This document shows positions 20,259 through 31,000 of a DNA stretch of 64,000 nucleotides, piece after piece. The stretch lies in NCBI GenBank assembly GCA_946894095.1, contig OX335665.1, forward strand, positions 816,001 through 880,000, in the 5' to 3' direction. Position 1 is the stretch's first letter. The number at the start of each line of letters is the position of its first letter. This stretch comes from Incurvaria masculella (taxonomy: Eukaryota; Arthropoda; Insecta; Lepidoptera; Incurvariidae). The position numbers and the translations under genes were made by a program. The notes beneath the pieces are model-generated. The model was not told the origin of the DNA. It did not search any database and was given only the letters and a program-made list of their open reading frames with translations.

Positions 20259-23200
20259 ATACCGACAAAAACCTTAGACTTCCCTACATACAACTGCCCG
20301 AAATTGCATCCAAATTTATGATTGACACAGGTAGCACACGATCCTTTATAAGCCCTAAAATTGCGAACAAGTACCTACAACAGTTTGTTTCACAGGAGCC
20401 ATTCGATGTGGTCAGTACGCATGCAACAAGCCGACATAACCATGTTGTAAAAATTCCCTTGTTTAAAACATTTAAATCCCCCGATATCCACAAATTTTAT
20501 GTATATAATGTAGATTCGCGCTACGACGGACTGATAGGTAGCGACCTTTTAAACCAACTAGAAGCCAGTGTGGACATGAAATCTAGAACACTGTTTACAA
20601 AAAATACAAGCATTCCCATCACATACACTCCACCTGAGAAGGTAGATATCATCTTACAACCTCGCACAGAGTGCCGAGTCAAGCTTCCTGTCTACATATT
20701 CAAGGGCGATGCATTGTTAGATTATAAACAGTTCACCGAAGGCGTGCGAATGCCTGCAGCTATAGTGAAATGTGAGAACGGTTATGCCCACACAGTCATT
20801 CAGAATACTCTCGATCAGCAAATGACACTCACAATCACGAAACCATTTCATGTCGAGCCTTTTGTAACAAAACCGAGTAATGTCAATTTTACGGATAGTT
20901 ATGAAGAAAATCTAAATATAGATAAAATTCAAAAGAGAAATTTGTGCAAACTAAGACTAGACCATTGCAACAAAGAAGAGAAACACGAAATTTGGAAAAT
21001 ATGTAACGAATTTAAAGACATATTTTATTCGGAAGAATTACCCTTGACTTTTTCGAACCAGGTGAAGCACAAAATTAGAACGACCAATGAAGACCCTATC
21101 TATAACAGGGCATACCGACAGCCCCCTGCACAGACAGAGGAAATAAAAAGACAAGTGGAGAAACTATTAAAAGATGATGTCATCAAAGAATCAAATTCAC
21201 CTTGGAGTGCCCCTGTCCATCTAGTGCCCAAGAAAATTGATGCAACTGGCAAACAAAAATGGAGGATGGTAGTTGATTATCGGCGGCTCAACGAAATAAC
21301 CATAGATGACAAGTACCCCTTACCTAACATCAACGACCTCTTCGATAAATTGGGCAGAAGTACTTACTTTTCTACACTAGACCTGGCCAGCGGATACCAT
21401 CAGTTAGAAGTCGCACCAGAAGACCGTACAAAAACTGCCTTTAGCACTCAGTTTGGCCACTATGAGTTTAACCGTATGCCCTTTGGCCTAAAAACCGCCC
21501 CTGCCACCTTTCAGCGTGCTATGGACAATATACTGCGAGGACTGCAAGGCTTGCACTGCCTTGTTTACCTCGACGACATAATCATTTTCTCATCGAGTCT
21601 CCAAGAACACACTGACAAGCTGAGAAAAATATTCCAACGTTTGAGGGAAACAAACATGAAAGTACAGCTTGACAAATCGGAATTCTTACGAAAGGAGGTA
21701 TTATATTTAGGCCACACCATAACTAAGGATGGACTTAAACCAAATGAGGACAAAATCGCAGCTGTAATGAAATACCCCATTCCAACAACAAGGACAGAGA
21801 TAAAAAGCTTCCTCGGATTGGTGGGCTATTACAGAAAGTTCATACCTGACTTTGCAAAAATAACTCGACCCCTAACTGCATGTTTGAAGAAAAACAAAAA
21901 AATAATAGTGGATGATTCATATATAAAATCATTCGAAAAGTGTAAAGAACTCTTGACCAATGCACCACTCCTACAATACCCTAACTTCGAAAAGCCGTAC
22001 ATATTAGCCACGGACGCGAGTAATCAAGCCATCGGCAGCGTACTGTCTCAGGGGCCCGTGGGAAACGACAAACCAGTCGCTTATGCCAGCAGAACGCTCA
22101 GTGATACGGAAACGAGGTATAGTACCATAGAAAAGGAACTACTCGCCGTCATCTGGGCTGTAAAATATTTCAGACCTTACTTATACGGCCGAAAATTCAC
22201 TATACTAACAGATCACAGACCATTGGCATGGCTGTATGGACTTAAAGAACCTAATAGCAAACTTACAAGATGGAGACTAAGACTACAAGAATTCGATTTT
22301 GATATCATTTACAAAAAGGGAAAACTTAATACCAACGCAGACGCCCTTTCTAGAATAAAGATTAACGCACTGAGCGACGATACTTCATCCATGCAAGTAA
22401 ACCTCGACGAGGAAGATATAAACCAACAAGACGATATGCAAGAAGTAATTGAGCAACATTTGAGAGCGCAAATGCAGGAAGCAGTTGAGGAAATGAAAAC
22501 CGAGAAAGATAATAATTGTGAAGACGAAAAAGAATCAGTTATCCCAATCATAGACATTTCTGACTCTAATAGTGATGTTACTGCCCATTCCGTAACTAAC
22601 AGAGAGCATGAAGCAATACCAATTCTTCATGAAGCAGTCGACACTAAAGCAAACCAAATACTAGTTTATACATGGTTTAAAAATAAACTTGCAGTAAAAG
22701 ACCGGTCAGAAGAAAAAAATAAAATACTAGAAGTCCACCTCCCAATAAAGAATGATGAATTAGTAAAACAATTTCTAAAAGAATACGTAGACTATAAAAA
22801 GAAGTACCACATCTATTTCGAAAACGAAGAACTAAGGAAAAGTTTCAACAGAGTTATAACCACTTTATTCAAAAAAGGTAAACAAAATATGATAGAATGT
22901 ACAGAGCGAGTCATACACCTCACAGACGAATCAGACCAAAGAGATATCGTAATAAAAAACCATGAAGGAAAAACGTGCCATAGAGGGATAACAGAAACAT
23001 TGACAAGAATCAAAAGACATTACTATTGGAATAAAATGAAGGAAACAGTTTCGGCAATCATAAATGCATGCGAACCTTGCAGAAAAATGAAATATGACCG
23101 AAAACCAATAAAACCCTCTCTACAACTAACCCAAACTCAGAACGCACCCTTTCAGGAAATCTTTATAGACCTCTTCTCAATAGAATCAAAATATTTTCTT

Positions 23201-24007
23201 ACAGCCGTCGACGCATTTAGTAAACTAGGCCAAGCAATAGAAATTTCAAACCGTAGTACACCTGAAGTGGTAAGAGCGCTAATAAAATACTTTTCACTAT
23301 ATGGTACGCCTAGCAAAATCAGCAGCGATGCCGGCAGTGAATTTAATAATGAATTACTAAAAGAACTCATGCTGCTATATAAAATCGATGCCCATATAAG
23401 CACCCCTAACAACCCTAATTCGACAGCAATTGTGGAACGGTTTCACTCAACCATAACAGAAATTTATAGACTAGTAAAAAATGAACAAAAAGAAATGGAC
23501 GTACCATCAATCATGACATATGCAATCATGGCATATAACAATACCATACATAGTGCTACGCACTTGACTCCATTCGAAATAGTTTTTGGCCATACAGATA
23601 CAGGAAATATATTCGATATAGACAGAGAAAAAACACTATTGCAAAAACTGTTACAAGACCATCGGAAGAGACTATCCATTATATACGAATCTGTAAGCGA
23701 AAAACTAATAAATGACAAGGAAAGGGTTCATGAGAAAAGAGCTGGTGAAAACCCACCAGACCTTCAGGAAAAAGACACAATTTACTTTAAAAACTCGAGA
23801 AACAGAAAAGGAAAAGAAAAAGCTCGATATGAAAAAGCCGAAGTCAACGGACCACCTAATAGAAATGTTGTGCCTGTAAGTCTTGGCGGAAGGAAAACCA
23901 AAGTTCATATTAAAAATGTGAAACGCCCCCCGCAGGTCGTGGATGGTGATGCTGGCCCTAGCACAAGCGGAATCAGGAGAGTCCATGCTACTAAAAAGGT
24001 TGGATAA
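20210..24007 (+). CDS. pol: Errantivirus Pol (protease, RT, RNase H, integrase)
   Basis: The open frame starts at 20210, overlapping gag by about 48 nt, with the first ATG at 20318. Domains in order: aspartic protease (DTGS); reverse transcriptase (LDLASGYHQL, YLDDII catalytic motif); RNase H (ATDAS... and the DHRPL region); and integrase with an H-H-C-C zinc motif ending CEPC and a D,D,E core (FIDLF, SSDAGSEF, ERFHS). About 1,229 aa follow the first Met, the usual length for a gypsy-type Pol. All key residues are present and no stop or frameshift is seen. Its 3' end overlaps env by 65 nt. Confidence 0.95.
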   Translation, partial: KCREFSNNSLTQEIHLNTDKNLRLPYIQLPEIASKFMIDTGSTRSFISPKIANKYLQQFVSQEPFDVVSTHATSRHNHVVKIPLFKTFKSPDIHKFYVYNVDSRYDGLIGSDLLNQLEASVDMKSRTLFTKNTSIPITYTPPEKVDIILQPRTECRVKLPVYIFKGDALLDYKQFTEGVRMPAAIVKCENGYAHTVIQNTLDQQMTLTITKPFHVEPFVTKPSNVNFTDSYEENLNIDKIQKRNLCKLRLDHCNKEEKHEIWKICNEFKDIFYSEELPLTFSNQVKHKIRTTNEDPIYNRAYRQPPAQTEEIKRQVEKLLKDDVIKESNSPWSAPVHLVPKKIDATGKQKWRMVVDYRRLNEITIDDKYPLPNINDLFDKLGRSTYFSTLDLASGYHQLEVAPEDRTKTAFSTQFGHYEFNRMPFGLKTAPATFQRAMDNILRGLQGLHCLVYLDDIIIFSSSLQEHTDKLRKIFQRLRETNMKVQLDKSEFLRKEVLYLGHTITKDGLKPNEDKIAAVMKYPIPTTRTEIKSFLGLVGYYRKFIPDFAKITRPLTACLKKNKKIIVDDSYIKSFEKCKELLTNAPLLQYPNFEKPYILATDASNQAIGSVLSQGPVGNDKPVAYASRTLSDTETRYSTIEKELLAVIWAVKYFRPYLYGRKFTILTDHRPLAWLYGLKEPNSKLTRWRLRLQEFDFDIIYKKGKLNTNADALSRIKINALSDDTSSMQVNLDEEDINQQDDMQEVIEQHLRAQMQEAVEEMKTEKDNNCEDEKESVIPIIDISDSNSDVTAHSVTNREHEAIPILHEAVDTKANQILVYTWFKNKLAVKDRSEEKNKILEVHLPIKNDELVKQFLKEYVDYKKKYHIYFENEELRKSFNRVITTLFKKGKQNMIECTERVIHLTDESDQRDIVIKNHEGKTCHRGITETLTRIKRHYYWNKMKETVSAIINACEPCRKMKYDRKPIKPSLQLTQTQNAPFQEIFIDLFSIESKYFLTAVDAFSKLGQAIEISNRSTPEVVRALIKYFSLYGTPSKISSDAGSEFNNELLKELMLLYKIDAHISTPNNPNSTAIVERFHSTITEIYRLVKNEQKEMDVPSIMTYAIMAYNNTIHSATHLTPFEIVFGHTDTGNIFDIDREKTLLQKLLQDHRKRLSIIYESVSEKLINDKERVHEKRAGENPPDLQEKDTIYFKNSRNRKGKEKARYEKAEVNGPPNRNVVPVSLGGRKTKVHIKNVKRPPQVVDGDAGPSTSGIRRVHATKKVG

Positions 24008-25706
24008 GAACCCAGGTATCTTACCCCTACGACTAGGTCATGCGAAAATACAACATGATGAATGGAAAATAGTTAAGACTTTAGATTTAAATGAACTAAC
24101 TTTAGACTTAGAAAATAATCTAATGAAGTATGACAGATTAGATGAGTTAATTTTAGGAAAAGAAGAATGCTACCGAGAATTCGTAGGACATAAAAACCAA
24201 GTAGATTATATGAAACAAATAGCAATAGACAAATTAAATCAACTATCACCAACCAGCCGTTCAAAGAGAGGCCTCCTCAACCCTATTGGTTCTATGATTA
24301 AATTATTAACAGGAAATTTGGATCACAAAGACGCTGAACATTATGACACAATTATCCATCAGGCACAGTCCAAGCTGAACAGACAAGGAACCAAAATCAC
24401 TCTAATCTCCAAAATAATAGAAAACGAAGTAAATATTAGCAAAACAATAGATCAAAATATAGCTAGTCTAGATAAACGATTAACACGTATCGAAACTATA
24501 ATCAAAGAAAACGATACAACTCGAATGCGAAGTTTCTTTTATATCAATATACTTTCTATGTATAATCAATTTATGAGTAATTTTAGAACAATTCAAATCA
24601 AAATCGATGAAATCGAAACAGCAATTGCGTTTAGCAAATTAAATATATTGCATCAGTCCATTATAAACTCGACTGATTTGCTCAACATTCTAACTACAAT
24701 AGAGAAAACTGATGTGTTAACTTACGCAGCTAGCAAAAGTAATCTTATTAAGATAGAACAAAGTATTAAAGTTAAAGCCTATGCAAAAGCCAAGCAACTT
24801 GTATTTATTTTGGAAGTACCCCTATTAGAAAAAGACACATATACTTATTACAAGGTTATCCCTATTCCAATGTACAAACCAGAAACCCATGAAACCCATA
24901 TCATTCTTCCAAAATATCCTTACCTTCTAGTGAATGGAATGAAATACAAGACTATTGTGAAACCATGTGAGACCCTAGAGGAAGAACATCATCTATGCAG
25001 ACCAAACGACGAGACACCCTATGCAGAATCTACATGCATCACCCAACTTATGCAATATCACAATAATTATTCTTCCTGTGAACTACACCGAGTCGAAATC
25101 GAGGAGGTGAAGATTCACAAACTACCACTAAGACAATGGTTGGTATACACACGAAACGAAGTAGTTACTACAGAAGAATGCAACGAAGAATCATCGAACC
25201 AACTCATCCAAGGCACCTACATCCTGACAGACATTGGAGCCTGTGAAATATCCATTGGGAACATCCATATAAAACCAGAACGGATCACCTACACCAGAAA
25301 TCCCTCAAGAATTCCAATCATCCCACTGGCACTACAGTCATCAGGACCACAACTCAAATTGGCGGAAACGAAACCCATCAAGCTTACAGGAGTCAACATG
25401 GACAACATAGAGTTCCTGATGCACACTCTTCAAGAAAATGATGGACCAATTGAAACAAATGTCTTAAAAGTTAATTCAATAAGTTTAGGAACAGTGATCC
25501 TATATGTGGCTATTACCTTAACATTAATAGTTTTTTCACTAGTAAAATTTAGAAATATAATATTTGTAAAGAAAAATTATTCGAGTGAAGAAAAACCATC
25601 CTCGGATAATTTTCCTCTTAAGGAGGGAGGAGTTACGCTGCCAGTACTAACGATTCCCATACATTCTGCAGCGTCAACATCACGCCACCAATCATTCGAT
25701 CGGTGA
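23943..25706 (+). CDS. env: Errantivirus Env (F-like glycoprotein)
   Basis: A 587-aa type I membrane protein frame. A dibasic, furin-type site (SRSKRG) near residue 110 is followed by a Gly/Leu-rich fusion-peptide-like segment and then a helical heptad region. A Cys-rich ectodomain and one transmembrane helix lie near residues 535-557, with a short cytoplasmic tail. This order matches errantivirus Env, which is related to baculovirus F proteins. I see no clear N-terminal signal peptide at the first ATG, so translation probably uses a spliced mRNA with a different leader. The frame is unbroken; its last codons run into the 3' LTR. Confidence 0.88.
   Translation: MVMLALAQAESGESMLLKRLDKNPGILPLRLGHAKIQHDEWKIVKTLDLNELTLDLENNLMKYDRLDELILGKEECYREFVGHKNQVDYMKQIAIDKLNQLSPTSRSKRGLLNPIGSMIKLLTGNLDHKDAEHYDTIIHQAQSKLNRQGTKITLISKIIENEVNISKTIDQNIASLDKRLTRIETIIKENDTTRMRSFFYINILSMYNQFMSNFRTIQIKIDEIETAIAFSKLNILHQSIINSTDLLNILTTIEKTDVLTYAASKSNLIKIEQSIKVKAYAKAKQLVFILEVPLLEKDTYTYYKVIPIPMYKPETHETHIILPKYPYLLVNGMKYKTIVKPCETLEEEHHLCRPNDETPYAESTCITQLMQYHNNYSSCELHRVEIEEVKIHKLPLRQWLVYTRNEVVTTEECNEESSNQLIQGTYILTDIGACEISIGNIHIKPERITYTRNPSRIPIIPLALQSSGPQLKLAETKPIKLTGVNMDNIEFLMHTLQENDGPIETNVLKVNSISLGTVILYVAITLTLIVFSLVKFRNIIFVKKNYSSEEKPSSDNFPLKEGGVTLPVLTIPIHSAASTSRHQSFDR
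25619..25630 (+). other. Polypurine tract
   Basis: A run of purines (AAGGAGGGAGG) sits immediately before the 3' LTR, the expected plus-strand primer of reverse transcription. Confidence 0.85.
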
Positions 25707-25892
25707 AGCATGACCAAATAAGGCAATGTGTTGCGCCTTCCTGGGAAATGCATGGCTAGCACTTTATTAGCATAAATACCCTCAGCTCCTTAGAACCATT
25801 GATATTTTCTGATTGTCATTCACGCCGTGTCCACGTCTCTAATAAAGTATTTGCTTTTTAAAAAGGCGTTCCCGTGACTCGTGAACTTAACT
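25631..25892 (+). repeat. Errantivirus 3' LTR
   Basis: 262 bp, apparently identical to the 5' LTR. The env frame extends into it (stop at 25704-25706). Confidence 0.95.
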
Positions 25893-25977
25893 CGCGCGCT
25901 CTTCAATTTCTCCATACATTTGAAAACGCCAGTCGATCGGTTTGCCGTAAACGCCAATTTAGGTGACAACTGAGACT

Positions 25978-26940
25978 TCGGGTACAGGTGATATATAAGA
26001 CAGTCATCCTCTACGTATTTTGCAACCCAAGCCTGTGTTAGACGAAAACCTCTACGGCTCCAATCACTGCGCACAGAACAATAACAGCATAGTTGCTATT
26101 GCTGACCGACCGAGTCACACGAGTCATGTGGATAGCATGGCCAGTATTAAGAGGTTGTCACATTCTGCTAGAGTCCAGAATACTGAAATGCTTTCTTCGA
26201 GTATTACAAAACATTGCAAACTGTGGTCGCAAAAATACAAACAGTCATAGAGGGCGCCACATGCTAAGGATAACCATCATGAACAGTTGCACCGAGTGGA
26301 TAACCCATGGAGCTGCGAAATAAAGGCATAACGGACAATTTGAGAGTTTAATTTACCTGGTCCCCAAGGCCTCCTATGCAGCAGGCATGTCGAAAACCTG
26401 TCTTCTAAGCGCCCGCGCGTTTCTGCAACGTCGGACGCGGGATGCCGGGGCGATGCACAATGTTATTGGCGGTGCACGAGGAATTTGAAAATACTTAAAA
26501 ATCACACGAAATAATGGCTTGCACGCGAGATTTTGGCGAAATTTTCAAGAACGTGACCCCACGCTGTGGCGTCATTTGTCAAATTGTTCTGTCACTTGCC
26601 TTTGGTTGTCAAATGAACGAAGTGTTACTTTTGAGTTTTAACTTGAATAGTACTGTCCTGCTCTACTGCTTACAAAAATATGAAACAGAGCCAAGAAAAT
26701 AACGAGAGCTTTGATTAGCGAAAGCAAAGATATTTTCCTAAACGTCAAAAAATGGCGGCTGAAAACACAGAATATACTGCCAAAGAGTTCGTTAAAATCG
26801 CTGCGCCAAATATAACGGTCCGACTTGAACCATCGTTACCAAAAGCGCGTTTACAACTAGTCCGATCATAGCCGACTTAATTTCTCTCTGTATCCACCAA
26901 CAGTAAAGTCGGTTATGGTCCGATCCATGAACTGTGTGAC
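25978..26940. other. Intergenic, no gene seen
   Basis: Short open frames occur but none shows a recognisable domain or splice pattern. I see no assignable repeat apart from the MITE end on the left. Confidence 0.4.
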
Positions 26941-26944
26941 GTTA

Positions 26945-27170
26945 TCTTTACGTTACTCAATGCCGTACTCTGTGCTCATGCTTTGGAGGTAGGTCACTGG
27001 GCCTCATTGCGCCGGGCGGATATAGCAGCCTCAAAAATGCAGCGGGTGCTGGACCTGCTACCTGAGTGGCTGGACAAGTGGTGGATGACCGTTAACGTCG
27101 GGAAAACGGCCGCCATCGTAACTGGCCAACAGCCCACATACCCACGCAACCTACAGCCCCGAGGTCAGGA
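26945..27170 (+). mobile_element. Jockey-type RT fragment
   Basis: Encodes RADIAASKMQRVLDLLPEWLDKW followed by KTAAIV, the segment after the RT active site in Jockey/R1-like LINEs (DxA...L..W...W....N..K). It is a short relic. Confidence 0.55.
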
Positions 27171-28002
27171 TGCAAAGTGGCAAAACTTCAGCATATCTAC
27201 TCAGGAAAGCGAAAGCGAGTTAGTCACAGAAGAAAGTGAGACGCTTTCGCCTGACGTCATCAAATATAAAATGCTATGTTAGTGACACCGCACTCTTATC
27301 AGAATAATTAGATAGGGACAACACTAGGGTGACATGAGTACGAAAGCGTTGTGACTCAGGGGTGAGTTACCGGTGTCACGCAGGTGATAATTTCATGAGT
27401 AGGACTGGATTAAAACTGTCCTAGTATAAACGAAGCGATTATAGTATTAATGTTTAATATGAACGATTTTAGATGATTTTAGCAAACTTAGGGCCGAGTG
27501 CACGAAAGGACAAAAAATCAAAATCCACGTCAAAGTATGATCAAACACGTCACTTTGTGTGGACAGTATGGAAGAACTCTATGCGGATCACTAAAAGTTG
27601 AGTTGAGTTAAAGTTGAGTTGAACATTGATTAACTCAGCCGTCTATTCGTGCAACCGGGGCTTAGGCCCTTTTGTGATCACCGTTTAGGCACGTTTTCAC
27701 CACTTCCAGCTACAAAAATCCCAAAGTTATCGTTGGGTTACACCATGTAAATATGTGTTGCAACCGAAAGTTAACTATCAGTTTCCACAAGGATAAATAA
27801 CCCCTGGGATTTAAATAAACGCATCCATTTGCACTTCACATAAAAAGGTTGGCCCAATTGCCGAACGCAGCCGCTGTCACAACGGGCTGTCATTTATCTG
27901 TCAACATTCTTTTCAATTCTTTTGCGCACGTGTTGAAGTGCCAAGTTCCTCACAAGAGGAACTTATGTTTATCGTCTTGAAGGAGTCATCAAAAGCAGCA
28001 CC
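27171..28002. other. Upstream region of NOG1
   Basis: Intergenic sequence with a repeat at 27703-27790 (copy of 18050-18135). The last ~160 bp form the probable NOG1 promoter and 5' UTR. Confidence 0.5.
27927..27932 (+). promoter_or_regulatory. Canonical E-box CACGTG upstream of NOG1
   Basis: A palindromic CACGTG lies 71 bp before the NOG1 start codon. In insects, Myc/Max binds this site at ribosome-biogenesis genes, which fits the function of NOG1. One hexamer alone is weak evidence; the gene context raises it. Confidence 0.45.
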
Positions 28003-31000
28003 ATGAGTCTGTACAACTTCAAGAAGATTGCGGTGGTACCCACCGCAAAGGTAGTACTTTTCACATAATTCAGTCATATGTTTATAAATTCAACACCCAT
28101 AACCTCACTTCTTCAGCGACTGAAGAATATAATATTTGAGAATTAAAGTACATTCCTACATATCTAAGTGTTTCATTCTACACTACGAGTAACGCAAAAA
28201 AATTCAAACTATTACAACAAAATATTTTTCTTAGCATACAATAGAAATATTGTGCAATATATACGAGACGTTATTAATGCTAACTCAACCAATCAATTCA
28301 AAAATCCTTTGGACACTCACTTTAAAAGAAAATAAAACAAAGAACCAATTAATTCATATTACAATGGCAATTGACTAAAAAAAAAAACAAAAACAAATAA
28401 ATAAATGTGTTACCAAAAACTAATTAAATAACTTTTCACATGACGATCAACTTAATCTAATGAAAAATAAGATTTAGACATATCAGCTTAGGCTGCCTGT
28501 CTAAAATAAATACATAAATAAATAAATATTTATGCCCGTGGACTATCACGCTATCGACTCGATAATGTTCTTTGCTTTATATAATTGATTTATGTTTGTT
28601 TAATAGTAAGGATTTTAATTTAAATAAATCCCTCTTCACTAGTTTCAACTTAGATACAAATGTGTTTATTCTTTTTGTACAGGACTTTATCGATATAATG
28701 CTGTCCAAAACGCAACGCAAGACACCGACCGTCGTCCACAAACATTACAAGATATCACGAATACGAGCGTTTTACATGCGCAAAGTCAAGTTCACTCAGC
28801 AGAACTTCCACGACCGACTCTCCAGGATTATTCAGGTAATTCGACCAAAATATCCGGTGCCATAAAGTCGCTGTTTTGTTTTTTAGGGTCACGTACCCAA
28901 CGGAACCCTATTAGTAAGCCTCCGTTGTCCGTCCGTCTGTCACAGGCTTGTATCTCATGAACCGTAATTGGTAGGCAACTGAAATTTTCAGAGTGTATAT
29001 ATTTTGCCGTAATGAAACCGATGATAGCTTCGATCGTCACCTTTATTTTGTCACTTTTCAGGAGTTTCCAAAGCTGGACGACGTACATCCTTTCTACGCG
29101 GACCTCATGAACGTTCTCTACGACAAAGACCACTACAAATTGGGCCTCGGGCAACTCAACACGGCGCGCCATCTCATCGACAAGTGAGTCTCGTTCAGCG
29201 TGTTTGCGTCCACTGCTGCACATACGCCTCTCCAATTTTCCTCCAGTCCTCCCGGCCCTCAGCGGTACGGAACCGCAGCTTTCCGCCGATGGACTTGATG
29301 TTTTCGTCCCACCTGGCGGGTGGTATTCCCACACTCCGTTTTCCTGTTCACGGCCGCCAGTGTAGGACACGGTTACTCCAACGGTTGTCGCCTCTTCAGC
29401 TGACGTGACCAGCCCACTGCCACTTGAGCTCAGCCACCCAGCCTCGTTACGCACCATATCCCGTAGCGATATTCGTTCGTATAGTCATTAGCAATGAAGT
29501 TTTTGGGGACTAGAGCAGACTCTGCGAGGACAATAGTGTTTTTTTTTTTGATAGACTAGCAGCTTTGGCTGATGCGTCTATGTCACAACAATTTAAGTTT
29601 ATTCCAAGGAATGTGATATGTATGTATGTATAATCGACCGTGAACCAAGGACACATTAATTAAAGTAAAATCCTAGTAAAAATAACTACTTTACGAATAT
29701 ACTACAAAGCTGGAGCCGAACCAGAAAAACATACCATTCGCGGATATTCCGTCTACCAATTTCGCCACCTGCTGTATATCCATGATTTGGAATTCTCCTA
29801 CAATCCCTCCACCTGTAATGAATGCCTCCTACTAACACAGTGTTTAAGGTTATACCTACATACATTTATTTAACGCTTCATCTTCAACAAATCATCATTA
29901 GTTTCATCATTAACAAATAGACGGTTTCGCGTGCGAGTTGGAGAGGATATGTCCGAACCTTACCAAGTTCTAAGCGGTGTACCACAGGGATCCGTCGTCG
30001 GCCCAGCCGCCTTCAGAGTATTCCTAACAGATTTCATTTCATTTCATTTATTTATTCAACTTCTGGTAGTAAAACTACACTAAGTCATGTCACAATTTGA
30101 TTGATCCGCGGATTCGATCAACCAGTGAAGAAGAACCCGCAAAGAAACTTCACTGGTCTATAAATTATGTTTTTTTTTTGGTCTTCTTTTTTTTCGTCCA
30201 CATAAATGATATAACACAATTATTATTTCATACCTAAATGCTACTGCCAAACTTACATTGGTAGAACGGTCTGGAGCAAAGAACTAAGGACTACGAGGAA
30301 ACAACAACCCACAATGTGAAAACTCTTAATTAATAAATAAATTACTTAACTTAATAACTTTTTTTATTTATGATTTAGGGGAGATAACACACCTCACCTT
30401 CTCTCTTTTCGCTGATGATACCAAATTTTTTGCTAACCCTATTATCGCCCAGCAAAAAATCCAGGACACCCTCGACAGGATTTCTGGATGGACAAAGGAA
30501 TGGCTATTGTCGCTCAATGCCAGTAAATGCACTGTGCTACACCTAGGACCCAAAAACCCGCATCACTCTTACTGGCTTGATGGAAAAATTATAGAGACAG
30601 TGACAACGCAACATGACCGCAATGTGACAATTTCAGAAGATCTTAAATGGGAGACACACATTACAGAAGTCGTCAAGAAAGCCAATTCCCTTCTATACAT
30701 GATCAGAAAAGCCTTCTCGTACATAAATACAGAACTATTCCTAAAATTATATAAGGCCTATGTTCGCCCCTTATTGGAATATGCTTTTCTGATTTGGAAC
30801 CCTTATTTTAGAAATATATATAGACCTTGTGGAGGGTGTTCAAAGACGGGCCACAAAAATGATTGCAACAGTTCAGAATCAAAGTTATGAACATCGACTT
30901 AAAATTCTCGGACTCAGCACCCTAGAGGAACGCCGCCAGCGAGGAGACCTCATAGAAACATACAAAATCCTCAATGATTACTATAATTTACCAAATCTCA

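Larger units (their letters stand above)
18410..25892 (+). mobile_element. Errantivirus-type LTR retrotransposon (endogenous retrovirus), complete
   Basis: A 7.48-kb Ty3/Gypsy-type element of the insect errantivirus group. It has two 262-bp LTRs, a primer-binding site, gag, pol (PR-RT-RH-IN), env and a purine tract. The 4-bp target duplication is CGCG (18406-18409 and 25893-25896). LTR ends are AGTTA...TAACT, as in many errantiviruses. All three frames are open and the LTRs look identical by eye, so the insertion is recent. Env-bearing errantiviruses of insects can spread between cells; activity cannot be judged from sequence alone. Confidence 0.95.
18154..25977. mobile_element. Palindromic MITE split by an LTR retrotransposon
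   Basis: The left part (18154-18409) begins 'agtctcagttctcacc' followed by 'aaattggcgtttacg'. The right part (25893-25977) ends with the inverse ('cgtaaacgccaattt' then 'aggtgacaactgagact'). Removing the errantivirus restores an element of about 340 bp with long inverted ends. Confidence 0.7.

Noticed and set aside
28828..29457. A 209-codon minus frame covering NOG1 exon 3
   Set aside because: It merges antisense of exon 3 with an RTE fragment and has no domain of its own.
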